Of a stretch of DNA of 64,000 bases, positions 32,326 to 45,833 are shown one piece after another (the stretch's first letter is position 1; every line of letters starts with the position of its first letter). The DNA lies in assembly GCA_014529385.2 (NCBI GenBank), contig CM043949.1, forward strand, positions 113,045,977 through 113,109,976. Direction: 5' to 3'. Origin of the DNA: Adiantum capillus-veneris (lineage: Eukaryota > Streptophyta > Polypodiopsida > Polypodiales > Pteridaceae). Both the position numbers and the translations under genes were made by a program. Below the pieces are notes generated by a model. That model did no database searches, was not told where the DNA came from, and worked only from the letters and a program-made list of their open reading frames with translations.

Positions 32326-33950
32326 CATGTGCGCGCCGCTACTCGCTGTCATCCCGCAATCGATGCGCGCCAAACCAACTCGCGATGCGTCCTCGCCTCA
32401 GCCAGTCACCTGGCGCAATCAACGCCTGCCCGGTAAGGCTAGCTTTAGGTTAATTTAAGTTAATTTATTTATAGAAGCATTTTAAGTTAATTTATTCCAA
32501 TTTGCTCATAGAAAATAGGAAACTCATAAAAATTCACTTAAAAGAAAACTAAAAACTAATTCACAAAAAAGAATAAAAAACAAAAAAACCCCTTAAAAAA
32601 ATAAAAAATAAATAATAATAAAAAAACCTCAATAAAAATAAGAACTTCTTAAAAAATATCAAAAATTCACAAAAAATTCACCATAAAATAAAACAAAATC
32701 ACAAAAAAATAGAAAACTTAAAAAGGTCACAAAAAATACATAGAAAAATTTAAAAAGTCACGAAAAAATCATTAAAAAATTTAAAAAAACATAGAAAATC
32801 CACAAGAAAATTAAAAACACATAGAAATATCTTAAAAATCTTAAAATTCACAAATAAAACACAAAAAATTAGAAATACTCACAGATAAATCCCTAAACCA
32901 TAAAAAATTTGTAAAAACTCAAAAAATTGATCAAAAAATTTTAAATTGATTGGGAGAAAAATCCCAAAAACTTGTAAAAGTCATAAAATTTTCAAAAAAT
33001 CACATAAAATTTAGAAAATTCACAAAAAATTCTATAGAAATCAATTTTTTTTTCAAAAAATCATTAAATTTTATTAAAATACTAAAAAATTTAGAAATTT
33101 CAATTTTTAGGAAAAATAAAAAGAAAGTCGTCGGAAGTGCCAGAAAAAGACGAAAAATCCAAAACGAGGCCGAAAAGAAAAGAACAACGTTGAAAAAAAA
33201 CAGCAGACACACACACACACACACACACAGAGTCGAGAAATTACGAAAGCAAAAGTGAGAGAAAATCGAGAGCAACAGCCACAAAAAATTGAGAACAAAC
33301 AACAGAACGAGCAAATCAAAAGCCGAAAAGCAAAGCCGGAAAGAGTACCGCACACCGAGCAAACACCGCAAGCCGAGAATTACACCGCGCAAGGCGAAAT
33401 AGTACAACCGAAAAAAGGTAGCGGAAAGATTGACTCAAAGCATAGAGGGGGAGACAAATTTCTAATTTTGACAAAATCGAGCCAAAAATTGACAAATAAG
33501 AATTGTAAACTCATCGAAGCTCGGAATTTCGAGCTAGATTTTGGGATCTCCTTGGGAATTGGAATTGAATTAATTTGTCCAAGAAGATTATTATTCTAGC
33601 TAAATTTTGACAGAGTTGCCGCCATTTGATCAAGGAGCTATAAGTGAACGTGGACGCTATAAATTGGCTAGTGCAAGCAATTGCGCTGCAAATCAGCTTC
33701 CAATTGGACGAACAGACACAAATCACGGTGGATTGTAGATTAATCTGTTAAAGTCCCAGTTATTCAACGTTTCAGAAGGTTGCAATTAATTTTGACACAG
33801 TCGAGCTAGAGTTAATCAACTCTTGTGAGATTGAAGAGCAGTCAACTGAAAAAGTGCTTTTCCACAAGCAGTTTTATCAAATGTGAGCAGGAGAAATTCT
33901 GCTAATCAACACCGAAATGTGCTTGGAGACAGTTTTTATAGATTGAGCCA
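30454..33950. other. long non-coding stretch upstream of the YxDxxGxxY element
   Basis: AT-rich sequence with GT words (about 30720-31400) is followed by a pyrimidine-rich segment with (CT)n at about 32131-32176 and 32247-32321, then a very A-rich block at 32500-33400 containing (CA)n at about 33206-33229. This could include the 5' LTR and leader of the downstream retroelement. I find no copy of the 3' LTR sequence TGTTAACTGAG here. Confidence 0.4.
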
Positions 33951-33951
33951 A

Positions 33952-36900
33952 AATGGACTCAAATCAAGCCGAGAGTTCAAGTATAGAACAACAAGCTAGT
34001 AGCAGTGGTAACACATGCACAACTGCAACATAGCAGATTTTGCAGCTTTATGGCTACAATGGAGATAAAGTCTTATATGCAGATTCAAAAGGTCATTGGT
34101 ATCTTATGAGCAGCAAAAGTAACACATGAGCCAAGATCCTATTGATAAGAGTAAAGCCAGATTTAGAGAACTCCTAGATGTTCACAGACTTTAGTGGAGC
34201 CACGTATTGCAAGCTTAAAGATGAAGTGCAGATAGAAGTACAAAAAATCAACCCAAGTGTTTACCCAGAAATCTGCGCAAGCCAGCAAAACATACAATTA
34301 GTGCATATGCAATCAGGGTCAGTGTACATGGATTACAGTGGTCATATCTATAGTCGAGAGCTAGAATTGCAAGATCCAACATATCAACCAATAGAAGAAA
34401 ATATAATTGGACAACCGAGTCAAAGAGGGTACAAAGGTCAAGACGGAGCAGTCTACGGCTTGATGCTTAGTGTTTTGAAAGAAGATATTGACAATTTGGC
34501 TAGCATAGAAGCAAAAACTTCTCAGGTAGAGCTTGACATGACAAAGCGAGTTGAAATACCACCAGTCGTGCCATAGTGCTCAAATTTTGGACGAAAAGGC
34601 GGACATTTTTTTGAAGATTGTCCAAGAAATCTGGACAACAGGGATATATCAACTGCCAAGCAAGGTACAGAGAAAATTGGAAATGTAAATCTCGATGTAA
34701 GTGCATCTAACTTGTCACTTTTCATGCAATCAAATGATTCTGCATTACCAATAGAAGCACCAGTAAAAACACTGCAAGTTCAAAATCAGCATAAAGATAC
34801 ACAGGCACCTGAAAAGCTTAAAATTGATTCTTTGAATAACAAATTCTTGCATGAATTTAGTCAAGGTTTCGAGATATCACCAAAGGTTGAAAAGACTATT
34901 AAATTTGCAAATGATTTTGCATCCACTGACACAAGTGTGCAATCATTCACGAGTCTGAGGTACACATCAAACCAAATGATGTTAGCATTGTATGGCACCC
35001 ATAAGTCATATGTACACTATGTAAACCAAAAAAGGAAATTGTACAAAAAGGATCAACCAGTGTTTGAACGGCCCACATACCAGCTCATAGAAGTGCGTCC
35101 AATGATAGATCAGAAAGGATGGTTTATTTCAGAGGAAAGAATTTATTATAGCCCATCCTCTCTATAGCTAAAGGATATTACCAGAGTAAACCCAAAAATC
35201 TGTTCAGAGCCAAACTCTCCTCCATCGAAAATCAAGCTTGATGTTGTGAACAAATGAACATATACTTTGACCAAAACAGTCGTAGATATAGACGAGAGTC
35301 TAGCATCTATGATGCCTTGGGTCCTGAAACCACATAAGCTCATATCATAGGAGATCCATGGGATAGACAATATCAGGGCAAAGATAATGCTATCTACAGC
35401 TTGGCTTGGGAAATAATTTGTCATGTTTCAAGGAGATACATAGAAAACTATGCAGAAGGTTTACAAATGCCAAACATCAACAATGCTACCCAAGGTGTAC
35501 CTTCACAGTCCCAAAATGTGAGACTAAACTAGAGCGAAAAAATTTTGAACTCTTAAAATGAAATAGGCTATAGTGATCGCCCTCGAAAGGGGAGAGCTAT
35601 AAATCCATCAAGCTTAGCTCTTGTACCAGGAACCGCAATGTCAATTAGAAGCCCTAGAGCTTCTAGCCAACAGACCTCTTCAAAGCAAAAGCCATTGAAA
35701 GATCATATGGTTGTTAGAAGTTTCCAATTGACCCAGATTCCATCAGAGTCTATAGATAAATGCTTATATGAAGATCATCAGGGACAAAAGTTTCAGTTGA
35801 TCTCCACAAGTCAAAGCCAAACGCCGTCAAATCCAATAGTGTTCAAACATTTATATGTGACCAGCAAGCTCACATATGCATATCAAGATGCACATGGTAA
35901 TGAATATCAGGCAGATCATGACCTTGTACAAACCCATATGGATGGCTAGACTAAAGTCAAAGACTATCTGAAGATGATGCAAAGCCTCAAGCTGCCAGAA
36001 CATGTGTTACAAAAGTCAAAGTCAAAAGAACCTAAAGTTCAAAAAGCTACACAAAGGTCACTACCAAAATCTCCACAGAATTCTACCAAAAAGTACAGTG
36101 GATCTATTAAGATCAAGGGTTAACCAGATGTAGGTGGACAATGCTCAACAATTGCAAAAAAGTGCAGTATCATAGTCATACGAGTCGACATTGGTTGAAG
36201 TAGATGGTCAAAGCAAAGAAAATGCAGATAAAGTTCAACCAAAAGATGTTGCCACAGCAAAAGAAGTCAATTCAAACATTAATATTGAGACGATCAAGTG
36301 CAACATTGTTGATGAAAATGAAGAAAAGCTATCAAGAGAAGTAAAGCTAGATTTTTAGTTAGACAAGAACCTCATGTCTTTTTGCACTTGGAAAAGATGT
36401 GTCCAACCACAGTTGGAAGATGCTCCTGAATTTGTGAGCATATCAGGAAACAAACGAGGAAAATGCTAGGGAATCATCTCCACCACCATTGAAGTAGGTT
36501 CACAAATCATCACATCTCAATTCCATGTGATCACAACAAAGGATATGCCAGACGACATCATAATGGGAATGCCAATGGCCCAGAAGATGTTAGACATACA
36601 GAATTCAAACATGACGGAGTCATCACAAAAAACAAAGAATGAAGACCAAGAATAATCATCCGCAGACGATAGCACAAAGTCCTCAAGCACAATTAAAATG
36701 GAGACTTATATCAAAGCAGATCCTATTGAAGATGATTCATCTCCATCGAACTGAACTTCAGAAGAGCTTAAAGCAATTAGGGAAATATCAAGTGCAGATC
36801 AAACAGAACAAAGAACAACCACGGAAGCTATTGAGCAGAGAATGCCACCAAAGCTAGAAGTTAAGAAGAACGAGGTTGGAAACAATCAAGAAGAAATAGG

Positions 36901-38962
36901 AAGTCCAAAGATCAATCACTCATTGCCAGCTGAATTAGCTAACGTAAGTTAGATTGCAAAACAAAGTATCAATCCACTTTCCATAGAGACACAATTAAAT
37001 CAAGATGAGACCATGGCAAAAGCAGGACAAAGATCTTCAAGAGAACCAACAATGAGAATAGTTGTAGTTCTTAGTAGTACAAAAGGAACAAGTGTTAGAT
37101 GCAATGCTCTACTGGATAAAGAAGCAAAGTGCAATATGGTTGCAGACACCATTCAGAGCATTCTAGAGATTATTCCACGCAAAGATGATAGCAAAACAAT
37201 TCTATGTTTGCATACATGTCAATAAGAAATGGTTGCTACCCTTAGCATATAAGATCATGAAGAGCAGGTGAAGTTTCAGGTGAAGCCTTCAAAAGAAATG
37301 CTTGTAGATGTAATCCTTGGACATCAGTGGCTAGTCCAACACAAGGCCTGCAAAGAAGATACAATGATAATACTCTCTTCTCCAAGAGGTAGCAAGCAGA
37401 TACAGGTACCATTAATTCTAGATTCAAAGTTGTAGAAGTCACAAGAATCAAAGACAAATCTTGTAGAAAAAAGTAAAGCTAAAGTCCTTCCATTGATTAG
37501 CAAAGAAGGTGTGACATTGTATGCCTCTACATCAAAGAACCCTAATGGATTAGATTCTTCAAGTGAGTCAAGCTTTCAGAATTTCAAGTCAGTTTTGCTG
37601 ACCAAACTGGAACGTCTAAGGAGACACCCAAAAAAGAAAAGATATATCAGCCAAAGTACTCAAGAAAGCAAAAGAAAGTCAAGCAAGTGTTTTTTCAGAG
37701 CAATTTAGTCAAAGTCAATGATCCGGTTTGGATTAAAGACAGGAAATCAACATAGAAAAACAAACACATGGGATAGATAGCATCACAAAGGAGCTTAAAA
37801 GAATAGGAGTACTATGGAGGTAACACACAGATATGGGTACCAAAACCTCAGGTAAGGGCATATGAAGTAACTTCAAGACCCTCCTAAGAAAGAAGGCCCA
37901 TTAGGTATCAACCTCGACAATATCCTAGGATACGTAAGAAGCAGGTATACAACAGAAAAACATCAAAAGATGCTAAAGTCAACCAATACTCTCAAGAGGA
38001 TACAGAAAAAAGATGGATCTCAAATAATCATCCTCTTGGACAAGGATTCTATATAGGCTATACAAAGATTTGTCTACCAGTCAACCGCAAGCCAATTGCA
38101 GCTACACCAAACCTACATGAAGATCTCAAGAAATTAACAAGTCCTAGAGCAAAGCAAAGTCAACAATGGCGATACAAAGATCATCAAGAGGTTTGGATTC
38201 CTAAGTCTTCCAATGCTCCTAGTCAAAAGCCAAATGCCAACAGTGAACAGAGGCCTACAACAACATCAAAGGCTTCTATCAACATGCCTAATTGGAGAAT
38301 CAAACAGATAATGGAGTCTTCACAGTCAAAGAAGGACAACCCAACCAACGAGAATGCAGATTCAAAGATGATAAAACATGTATGGCAAAAGAAACCTTCA
38401 ATGCCAACTTGGTCCTTCAGTAATCCTCTTTTTGAGTATTCAAGCTTACTTTTACCAGAAGAAATATTTGTAGTAAGCACAATAATGTAAAAATTCAAGT
38501 CGCCATGGTGCAAAAAATACTCTTTGGCATAGTCAGAGTCGGGCTGTTAAGCCATCAAATGAGCAAAGCATTAGTCCCAAAGCTTCAAGTCATATTAAAA
38601 TCTGTGCTAAGAGTCGCAGTTATTAGGCTTACACTCAAGCTGGAAGAGTTGAGCATATCTAAAGTCATGTCGCTCATGCTCGTTGAGATGAGCATAAGAG
38701 TCAAAGTCTATTAAATTATAATTGGTGGAGTGTCGTAGAGTCCAACACTCACCCACAGTGCACAGTAAGATGAGAGCACATATCCTCGTCAACGAAAACC
38801 ATTCTTAAAGGGGTGCCAGCTTGCAAAGACATGTCATATGCTTTTATAGCTACACCATCTTTCTGAATAACCCCTCAAAATCTTTCTTGCACAACATATT
38901 GTTTTCCATGCATTTTTGTGTATGCATAAATAGGATGTCTCACCATTAGACATATCCATTAG
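33952..38962 (+). pseudogene. retroelement polyprotein with repeated YxDxxGxxY modules
   Basis: From about ATG 33952 (MDSNQAESSS) a coding-like stretch carries repeated modules: YADSKGHWY (about 34076), FTDFSGATY (34181), YMDYSGHIY (34325), YKGQDGAVY (about 34428), MIDQKGWFI (about 35100), YFDQNSRRY (about 35255), YEDHQGQKF (about 35766) and YQDAHGNEY (about 35880). A degraded zinc knuckle, CSNFGRKGGHFFEDC (34576; second Cys replaced by Phe), lies between modules. Later, retropepsin-like text appears twice: 'MPDDIIMGMPMAQKM' near 36546 and 'CNALLDKEAKCNMV' near 37099 with 'VDVILGHQWLVQH' near 37306. 'VWIPK'-type phrases follow. Stops (TAG most often) are frequent. No RT, RNase H or integrase is seen. 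It is probably a non-autonomous or very divergent LTR retroelement, continuing after the Gypsy insertion at 48266. Confidence 0.55.
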
Positions 38963-38966
38963 ACAC

Positions 38967-39179
38967 TGACGGGAGCAAAGCGAACCCCGAACCCCCGATG
39001 GCCTCTAAAACACCGGGGACCGAATGGAGCGCCTTGAGCCTGTCATGGTAAAGCAAACAGGGGCACCACCTAGCTTCAGCGGCTAGGACGCAAACAACAC
39101 ACCACCATAACAAATTTTTCATCCAAGAGAGATGGATGCTTGGGAGTAATGATGAAGAGGAAAGGGAATGAGATCAAGT

Positions 39180-39242
<63 letters not shown>

Positions 39243-40554
39243 AGGGGGTATAGCGGCTTAGTACTTAGGCACCACAAAAGGATGGCGAATCCGCACACCC
39301 TTCACACATACACAAGCTCACTCCAAACACAAGACTAGGTGGTGATTCCGCACACCTCACATGGGCAAAACATTGCAAGAAAACATACTCACAAAACCTC
39401 AAGCTTTATTTAGAGAATAAGGCGATGAAATGGGGAGCATAGGGTAGGGGAATGAGAAGGGAGAGAGTGGTAGAGCACATGGCGGATAGGTGGGAGTTGA
39501 TGGCGAAAACTCGCACGAGGGTTATGGCCATCATCCTTCATTTAGTTGCCCTTCATCTTCCATAGCCAAGGGTGTAGAGGTCATGCTCAAGACAAGCATG
39601 GTGATTGCGGTGATGGTGATGGTGTGGGTGTGTGTGTGTGCACTAGGAACACACAGTGCATAGTGTGTTCTTTGGTGATGTTGTGTGTGTATTTAGTGTG
39701 ATGGTGACCCCTCTTTATATAGGGGAGGAGGGGAGAGGAATTTTAGAATTTAGAAATGAAGAAATCATTATCCACATAGGCCATGTGACTGTGGGCCCCA
39801 CTTGTCTGGCTGTGTGTATATGTGCCAGAACAGCAGTCTCATGAGAGAGAGACTAAGAGAGAGAGATGGATTGATGAAAAAAAGTGAGAGGTGACATGGA
39901 GAATAAAGTAATTACAAGAGGGGAGAGAGGGGAGTGTGTTCAGAGGTGAATCTGTGTGTAGATGTGTGTGAACACAAGAAAAATCAGGTAACCACTGGGT
40001 GGGGATGGGTCTGTGGGCACCTTTTTCAGTGAAACTGAGTGTGTGTGAGTGTGGGGAAGGTTATTTAGCTACAAGACAAGAGATATGGCGCCCTTTAGAG
40101 AGAGAGGGGGGTATTTGGGTCATGGGATATGATAGGAGAGAGAAATAGGGGGTGGGGTATACTATTTTGGAAGATAGGGTAAGTTGCATGTGAGTTAGGG
40201 TGCATTATTGGTGAGTTATAATGCATTATTGGTGAGAGGTGGGGTAGATTGAGGGGAGAGAGAAAGGAGAAAGGACAAGGGGAAGAGAGAGGGGGTTGAC
40301 CTTTTGAGTGGAGGAGAGGAAAAGGGACACACGACGGGGCAACAGTGAAGAAAAAGGAGGCAAGGTGGGGATGGGCTACCCCGTAGGCATGAGGTGGCCT
40401 ATTTTACCTTTCTTATATATTTACATAATCATACTTTATTTTTTTCTTACTTTTTCCAATGCCTTTTATCACTCCCTCCCTAAGAGGGGGTTTTCATGGG
40501 GTGGGGACGAGAGAAGGGGGGTATGGGAGCTTGGCTTGTGAAAAGCCCCCATCA
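38967..40554 (-). repeat. Gypsy element 1, 3' LTR
   Basis: A 1588-bp LTR with an internal (GA)n tract at about 39184-39236. The short frame at 39656-39844 is repeated in the other LTR (47366) and is not a gene. Differences from the partner LTR are scattered substitutions and GA-tract length. Confidence 0.95.
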
Positions 40555-40736
40555 TTAGCCCTCCCCTTTTGGCTAGAGGCATTCATGTCTCTAGCTCATC
40601 TGTTTGATCATTATCGTCGGAGGTGGGGGCTGATAGTGTGTCCTCATCTGGAATGTCAATTGGTGGAGCTTGGTCAAATCGAAGAAAATAAGGTTTAAGT
40701 CGCCAACCATTTACCCTGGTTTTATGAAGTTATCCA

Positions 40737-42067
40737 TCAGCCTCCATAAGCTGGTAGCTTCCATTGGCATACTTTTTCGTGACGATGAAAGGACCTTCCC
40801 ATCGGAGTAGGAGTTTCTTATCCTTGCGCGTGTCGAAGCGATTGTCGTAGCGGAGCACCAACATTCCTTTCTTCAATTCTTTTTTCCAGAGATGCTCGTT
40901 AAAGCTAAGCCGTCTATGCTCTGCTTGTGCTGCATAATAATTTATTGCTTCTTCTCTGTCCAGCTGCAGTCTTTCCAAGTTGATGATGTGATCTCTCAAA
41001 TGCATGTTGGGCTGTTGAAGCTGGCTTGCCATTACTCTGAGACTTTGTAGTTGCACTTCAATGGGCAAGATTGCTTCCTTACCAAATACTAGATGATACG
41101 GTGTGAATCCCAAGGATGTACGAAATGAAGTTCTGTAGGCCCATAAAGCTAGTAGTAGATACTTATCCCAGTCTCCAGGATGATTGTTTACCTGCTTGGT
41201 AATAATTTTAGAAACCATTCCATTTACCTTTTCAACTAGGCCATTACATTGAGGGTAATATGGTGAAGAGTGCCTCCTTGTAATGCCCAGTTTCTGCATT
41301 AATTCTCCTACCAAGTCTGCTCTGAAACCTGGCCCTCTATCAGAGATGATCTCTAAAGGTGTGCCAAACCTACAGCATATGTGCTCGTAGATAAATTTAG
41401 CTACCTCTACCGCTGTGATTCTAGTGGTGGCTATAGCCTCTGCCCATCTAGTCATGTAGTCGACCCCCATGATAATGTAGAATTTTCATGAGTTGGCCCT
41501 AGGTAATGGCCCAATGGCATCGATACCCCATTTTTCAAATGGGCCATATGAGAGAATAGGTGTCTGTGGTTCAGGCATAAGTGACCTAGTGCCGGCCTTT
41601 TGACACAACTTACACGTTTTGCACCAGTGGTGTACATCACGGTTGAGGCTAGGCCATATGAAGCTTGCCTGCAAGATTTTCCTACTTGTTATGTCTAGGG
41701 CAAAGTGACCACCACAAACCCCGTCGTGACAACTAGCAATTACTCCCGTGATTTCCTGAGAGAGAGGGACCTTCCTGAGTATTTGGTCCTTACCCTTACA
41801 GTACAAACCATCATTGATGAGTCGATACCTTGTGGCCTTCCACGTCAGCCATTGCTTCTGTCCCTTTGTTAAATCTGATGGGCATTCCCCTGTTTCCAAA
41901 AAATGCATGATGTCAGGCAAGGCCTCACTTCCTTGAAATAGAGGGAGCTTTAGTTTTATTGCTCCAACCACCACTTCCTGTAGTCTTTCACTTGCTAGGG
42001 CATCTGCTTCTTGGTTTTGAGCCCTTGGGATATGGTGTATTTGAACTTCTTCAAACTTACCCAACAA
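40737..42067 (-). pseudogene. Gypsy 1 integrase
   Basis: Frame 42067-41486 carries the HHCC zinc domain (HDGVCGGHFALDITSRK, CKTCKLCQKAG) and the first catalytic Asp in KWGIDAIGPLP. A TGA at 41486-41488 follows 'PRANS'; the frame then continues at 41470 with MGVDYMTRWAEAI, EIISDRGPGFRADLV (second Asp), YYPQCNGLVEKVNG (Glu) and a C-terminal 'LLRWEGPFIVTKKYANGSYQL'. The domain is complete apart from the stop, which lies between the first and second catalytic Asp. It inserts reverse-transcribed DNA into the genome. Confidence 0.92.
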
Positions 42068-42099
42068 GGTTTTTACACCACTTAAGTGAGTCCTTAAAC

Positions 42100-42450
42100 T
42101 AGGATTCTTGCATGTCCATGCTCCATTTACTTGCCTACCAGAAGTAGAGCATCCCCAAATACATTAAGGCGTTGTACACCTTGTGAGACACACCATTGTA
42201 GACCCTTGGTTAGTGCTGTATACTCAGCTTCATTATTAGAATGTGAATCTAACAATTGGCCCAACGAAAATACCTTTGTCCCTTTGTCATCAAAGACCAC
42301 TATGCCTGCAGCTGCTTTGTCGGACGCTCGCTTGTAGGCTCCATCAAAGTAGAGAGAGTATGCTCCTTCTACCATCGGTGGTACTGGAGGTAATCGGACT
42401 TCTCCTTCCTTAGATTGCTTCTCCTTCCCTTCAAAGACTTGGCAGGTCAT
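42100..42450 (-). pseudogene. Gypsy 1 second (archaeal-type) RNase H
   Basis: YSLYFDGAYKRASDKAAAGI (Asp), HSNNEAEYTALTKGL (Glu) and RLNVFGDALLLVGK (Asp) give the aRNH pattern found after the normal RNase H in Tat elements. The frame breaks near 42.1 kb before the integrase. Confidence 0.85.
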
Positions 42451-44055
42451 GAGTCCCCCCAAACTTGCCCTTGTCGTGCTTTCTACCTGTACCGTGTAGT
42501 CAAACTCTTGCAGACGAACTAGCCATTTAGTAATTCTAGCAGACACATCCATGTGTTGTACAACATAGGGAAATATTTCATCCATGGTTAGAATCACAAA
42601 TTGCTTAGGCAGCAAATATGACCTAAACTTTGTAGTTGCAAATCTAAGAGCTAGGACTAAGTGTTCCACATGGGTGAAACCTTTCTCTCCTGCTGTCATC
42701 ATTCGACTAGAGAAGTAGATTGGCCTCATGAAAGATGTCGTCATATCCTTTTGGAGTAGCACAGCCCCCAATGAGTCATCACCAACACTTGAGGTGACAT
42801 AGAATTTTTCATCCTACTTAGGTGGTGAGATAGTTGGCAGAGTAGCTAAGACCTCCTTTACCTTGTTGTAGTGATGTTCGCTTTCCTCGTCCCAAGTGAA
42901 AGTTGATCTTTGAGTGAGTTGTTGCAGTGGTAGAACAAGTTGTGATAGTAGATGTATGAATCTACTTAAGTACCTCACCTTCTGTAGAAAAGAGACCAGT
43001 TGACGTGCGGTCGTTGGTGAAGGTAGGGCTATGAGTGCGGACACCTTACTTGGGTCGACGTTGATACCTCTTGCTGAAATTTCATGGCCTAGTAGAATGA
43101 CTTTACTCTCCCCAATGTGACATTTATCCACATTTAATTGCCCACCTAGGCTCTACAACCTGGCCAAACCTTCAGTTACCTTTTCTAAATGTGAAATACG
43201 AGAGCTATATATACAAAAATCATCAATGAACACTCTTATGGATGTTCCAAAGAACGGTTGAAAAACATATGTGACATATCTTTGGAATGTGGCAGGTGCA
43301 TTTGTCAGACCAAATGGCATAACCCTGTATGCAAAACAACCCCATGGCGTGATAAAAGTGGTTTTTAGCTGATCTTCCAAGGCTATGCGTATTTGAAAGT
43401 ATCCTGAATAACCATCACAGACGGTATAGCATTCAAAACCCGCTACTTCATTCAGAATTTCATCCAAGAAAGGGAGAGGAAAGTGGTCTCTCTTTGTAGC
43501 TGCATTTAGTGGTTTGTAGTCAACACAGACCCTCCACTTACCATTCTTTTTAGGCGTCACCACTACGGGTGACACCCATTCTGAGTTTTCTACAGGATAG
43601 ATGAATCCCGCCTCTAGCAGTTTCCTTACCTCGGCCAAGAGTGCCTTTTCTTGTATGACCCCAAGTCGTCATAGCTTTTGCACAACTGGTTTTACCCCTT
43701 CCTTCAGCTTAATATGATGTTCCACCACTGTAATGCCTGTGATTCTTTCATAGTTGTCAATGAACAGGTTAGGAAATCCCATCAACATTTGCAAAAAACT
43801 ATCTTTCTCCTCAAGTGTTAATTCCGTAGACAACATACCCTTCAACCTACTTCCTCCTAGGCCAGCTGATTTTCTCTCCTCTTCATTGGGTTTCCCTTTT
43901 GGTGATGGATCACCAGTTGTGCTTACCCTTTGTGGATCCTTCATAATGATACCCATCACATCAATGGAACTATCACTTTCGTCGGTGGATGTGGTCTCCT
44001 CCTCAGAAATGGAAGATTCACTAGTGGTTTCATCTGCCGATGTTTCCAGATTCAT
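42451..44055 (-). pseudogene. Gypsy 1 reverse transcriptase and RNase H
   Basis: The pol frame starts near MNLETSADE (44055). RT motifs in frame 43638-43153 are LLEAGFIYPVENSEWVSPVV, WRVCVDYKPLNAATKRDHFP, YTVCDGYSGYFQI (Asp), FGLTNAPATFQ and RVFIDDFCIYSS (DD). The connection/RNase H region, 43131-42460, has VILLGHEISARGI, FLQKVRYLSRFIH, GAVLLQKD and 'EHLVLALRFATTKFRSYLLP'. In-frame stops at 43669-43671, 43153-43155 and 42814-42816 interrupt an otherwise continuous frame. At 43669 element 2 has Arg. Confidence 0.92.
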
Positions 44056-45833
44056 TTACTTCTGCTTGCCAATCCTCATGTCGTAGTAGATTGTCTCCCC
44101 TTTCTTACCGGTCATGCGTAGAAGGCCAGTACCCCAGTCCTGTTTTGCCTTCATGGCCATCAACCATGGCCTTCCCAAAATTAGTGGATAGCCCTCCTCC
44201 TTAGTAGGCATTACAAAAACATCTACCTCTACCTCAGTGTTGAAAGCTTTTATTTTCACGGCACTTACCACACCCACACACTTTACTTTTGCGTTTTTTG
44301 CCATCTTTGCCTTGCATGGAGAAGGCCTATCAACCTCGAGCCCTAATCGAAGCATCATAGCTTCGCTCATTACACAGATTTGTGCACCTCCATCAATGTA
44401 GGTGTTTCCAACCCTCTTTCCTTTTATGTTTATGTCGACAATTGGAAGGATGTCATCCATGTTGCATCCCGAAATTGCTCCGGCTACCTTTGTTTTGGAG
44501 CGTCTTGTACTTACCATTTTAGACCATCGTCGCCTTACTTTTGGTGCAAGATGTAGCAGCTGTGGCCATGTAATCTTCGGTCCTTGCTCTGCCACATCCA
44601 ATGTTAGATCATAGGGCTTAGAACTTTCCCCTAGCTGGAAGTCGGTGATGCCCAATTTTCGTCGTGGCGTGGATGGCCTCTTGCTAGTTTCTCCTCTCAT
44701 GCTTATCTCATCATCTGATTGTGTAGCTTTCTCCCTCCTAGCTCTTTTCACAGTCATGGCTTCAAGTGGTTCTAAAAAGGTTACCTTCTCCTTACCCTTG
44801 TCCCTCTCCTTTGCTCTGGGTGGATCCACTACTACGGCTTTTCCTTTCTCTTCTAGCCTTATGATGTTTACAGGGTGATCAGGTGGTGGGGCTGGTGGAA
44901 GAGGTGGGATGGATGCTTGTAGTGGTGTCTGGGGTGGACGTAGAATTTTTGTTGGTGGGGGTGGTGCTCGGGGTGGGGGTGTTCTTTCTCTAGGGGGTGA
45001 CAATTGGTTCCTCCTACCTCCTCTATTATATTTTGTCGTGGTTTGGGACAGTAGTACATACCGTGACCGTCTTCTCCGCAGTTGTAGCAATGATACTCCC
45101 TGTTTTGTCGTCGTGCTCTTCCAGAGTCTTGATCTCTTTCTTGACTCCTCCCTTGCTGTATTAAGTGGACAGACAAATTCTGCAGTTGGTCAGTAATATG
45201 GGCCAACATATCTTGTTGGTCATCTCTTACCCCAAGAGCCGGTGGTGGTGGTATGGTGGTTGTCGTAGTTGCTGGTCGACGCGATGTTCCAGCTTCTGTT
45301 GACTCGGTTTCTTTGGCTTTCATTCGCAGCTTCTTGTCCTTAAGGCGAGCAATCTCAACGGCTAACTCGTACGTAGCCGGGAATCTACCTTTCACCTTCT
45401 CCTTGAGAAGCGGCCATAAGCCATGCGTGAACCGATATTTTTTTAGGAAATTGGGTGCAGCTTCCCCCCTTGCCAGTGACTCAACCCATCGTTCCCACAA
45501 ATCCACAAATTTGGACTCATAGGTGGCATATTCTAAAAGACCCTCCTGCTTCAAGTCTCTCAACTTGTCCCACAACTTTTCTGAAGTGGTACCTCCCCCA
45601 AAGCGCCTCTTAAAAGCGGTTTTTAAGGGTTCCCAGTCATCCTTGGTTGCTTGTGGAAGTGCATTGTACCATGATCTAGCTTCTAGCTTCATGAGATGCT
45701 TAAAGATTCTAACCCGGGATTCATCCGTATCTTTGTTTCTCACTACACATGCTACTTCAAAGTCATCTAGGAAGTCTGTTACCAAATCCTCCCCCTTCTT
45801 TCCTTTAAATGTTGGAAATGCTACACTTGCCAT
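44056..45833 (-). pseudogene. Gypsy 1 gag and protease
   Basis: ATG 45833 (MASVAFPTFKGKKGEDLVTD) starts a gag of the retrotransposon-gag type ('ARSWYNALPQATKDDWEPLK', 'FKRRFGGGTTSEKLWDKL'). The zinc knuckle is CYNCGEDGHGMYYC. After it the reading moves to another frame (45090-44056) with a Pro-rich linker and a retropepsin: GNTYIDGGAQICVMSEAMML (Asp; element 2 has DSGA) and YPLILGRPWLMAMKA. A stop at 44056-44058 separates protease from the pol frame. Confidence 0.9.

Noticed and set aside
33000-33407. 135-codon hydrophobic minus-strand frame
   Set aside because: It is the complement of an A-rich low-complexity block; the Phe/Leu content follows from base composition.
33952-38962. Endogenous pararetrovirus (caulimovirid)
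   Set aside because: A zinc knuckle and protease-like text would fit, but there is no movement protein or RT, and the downstream polypurine tract plus LTR fits an LTR retroelement better.
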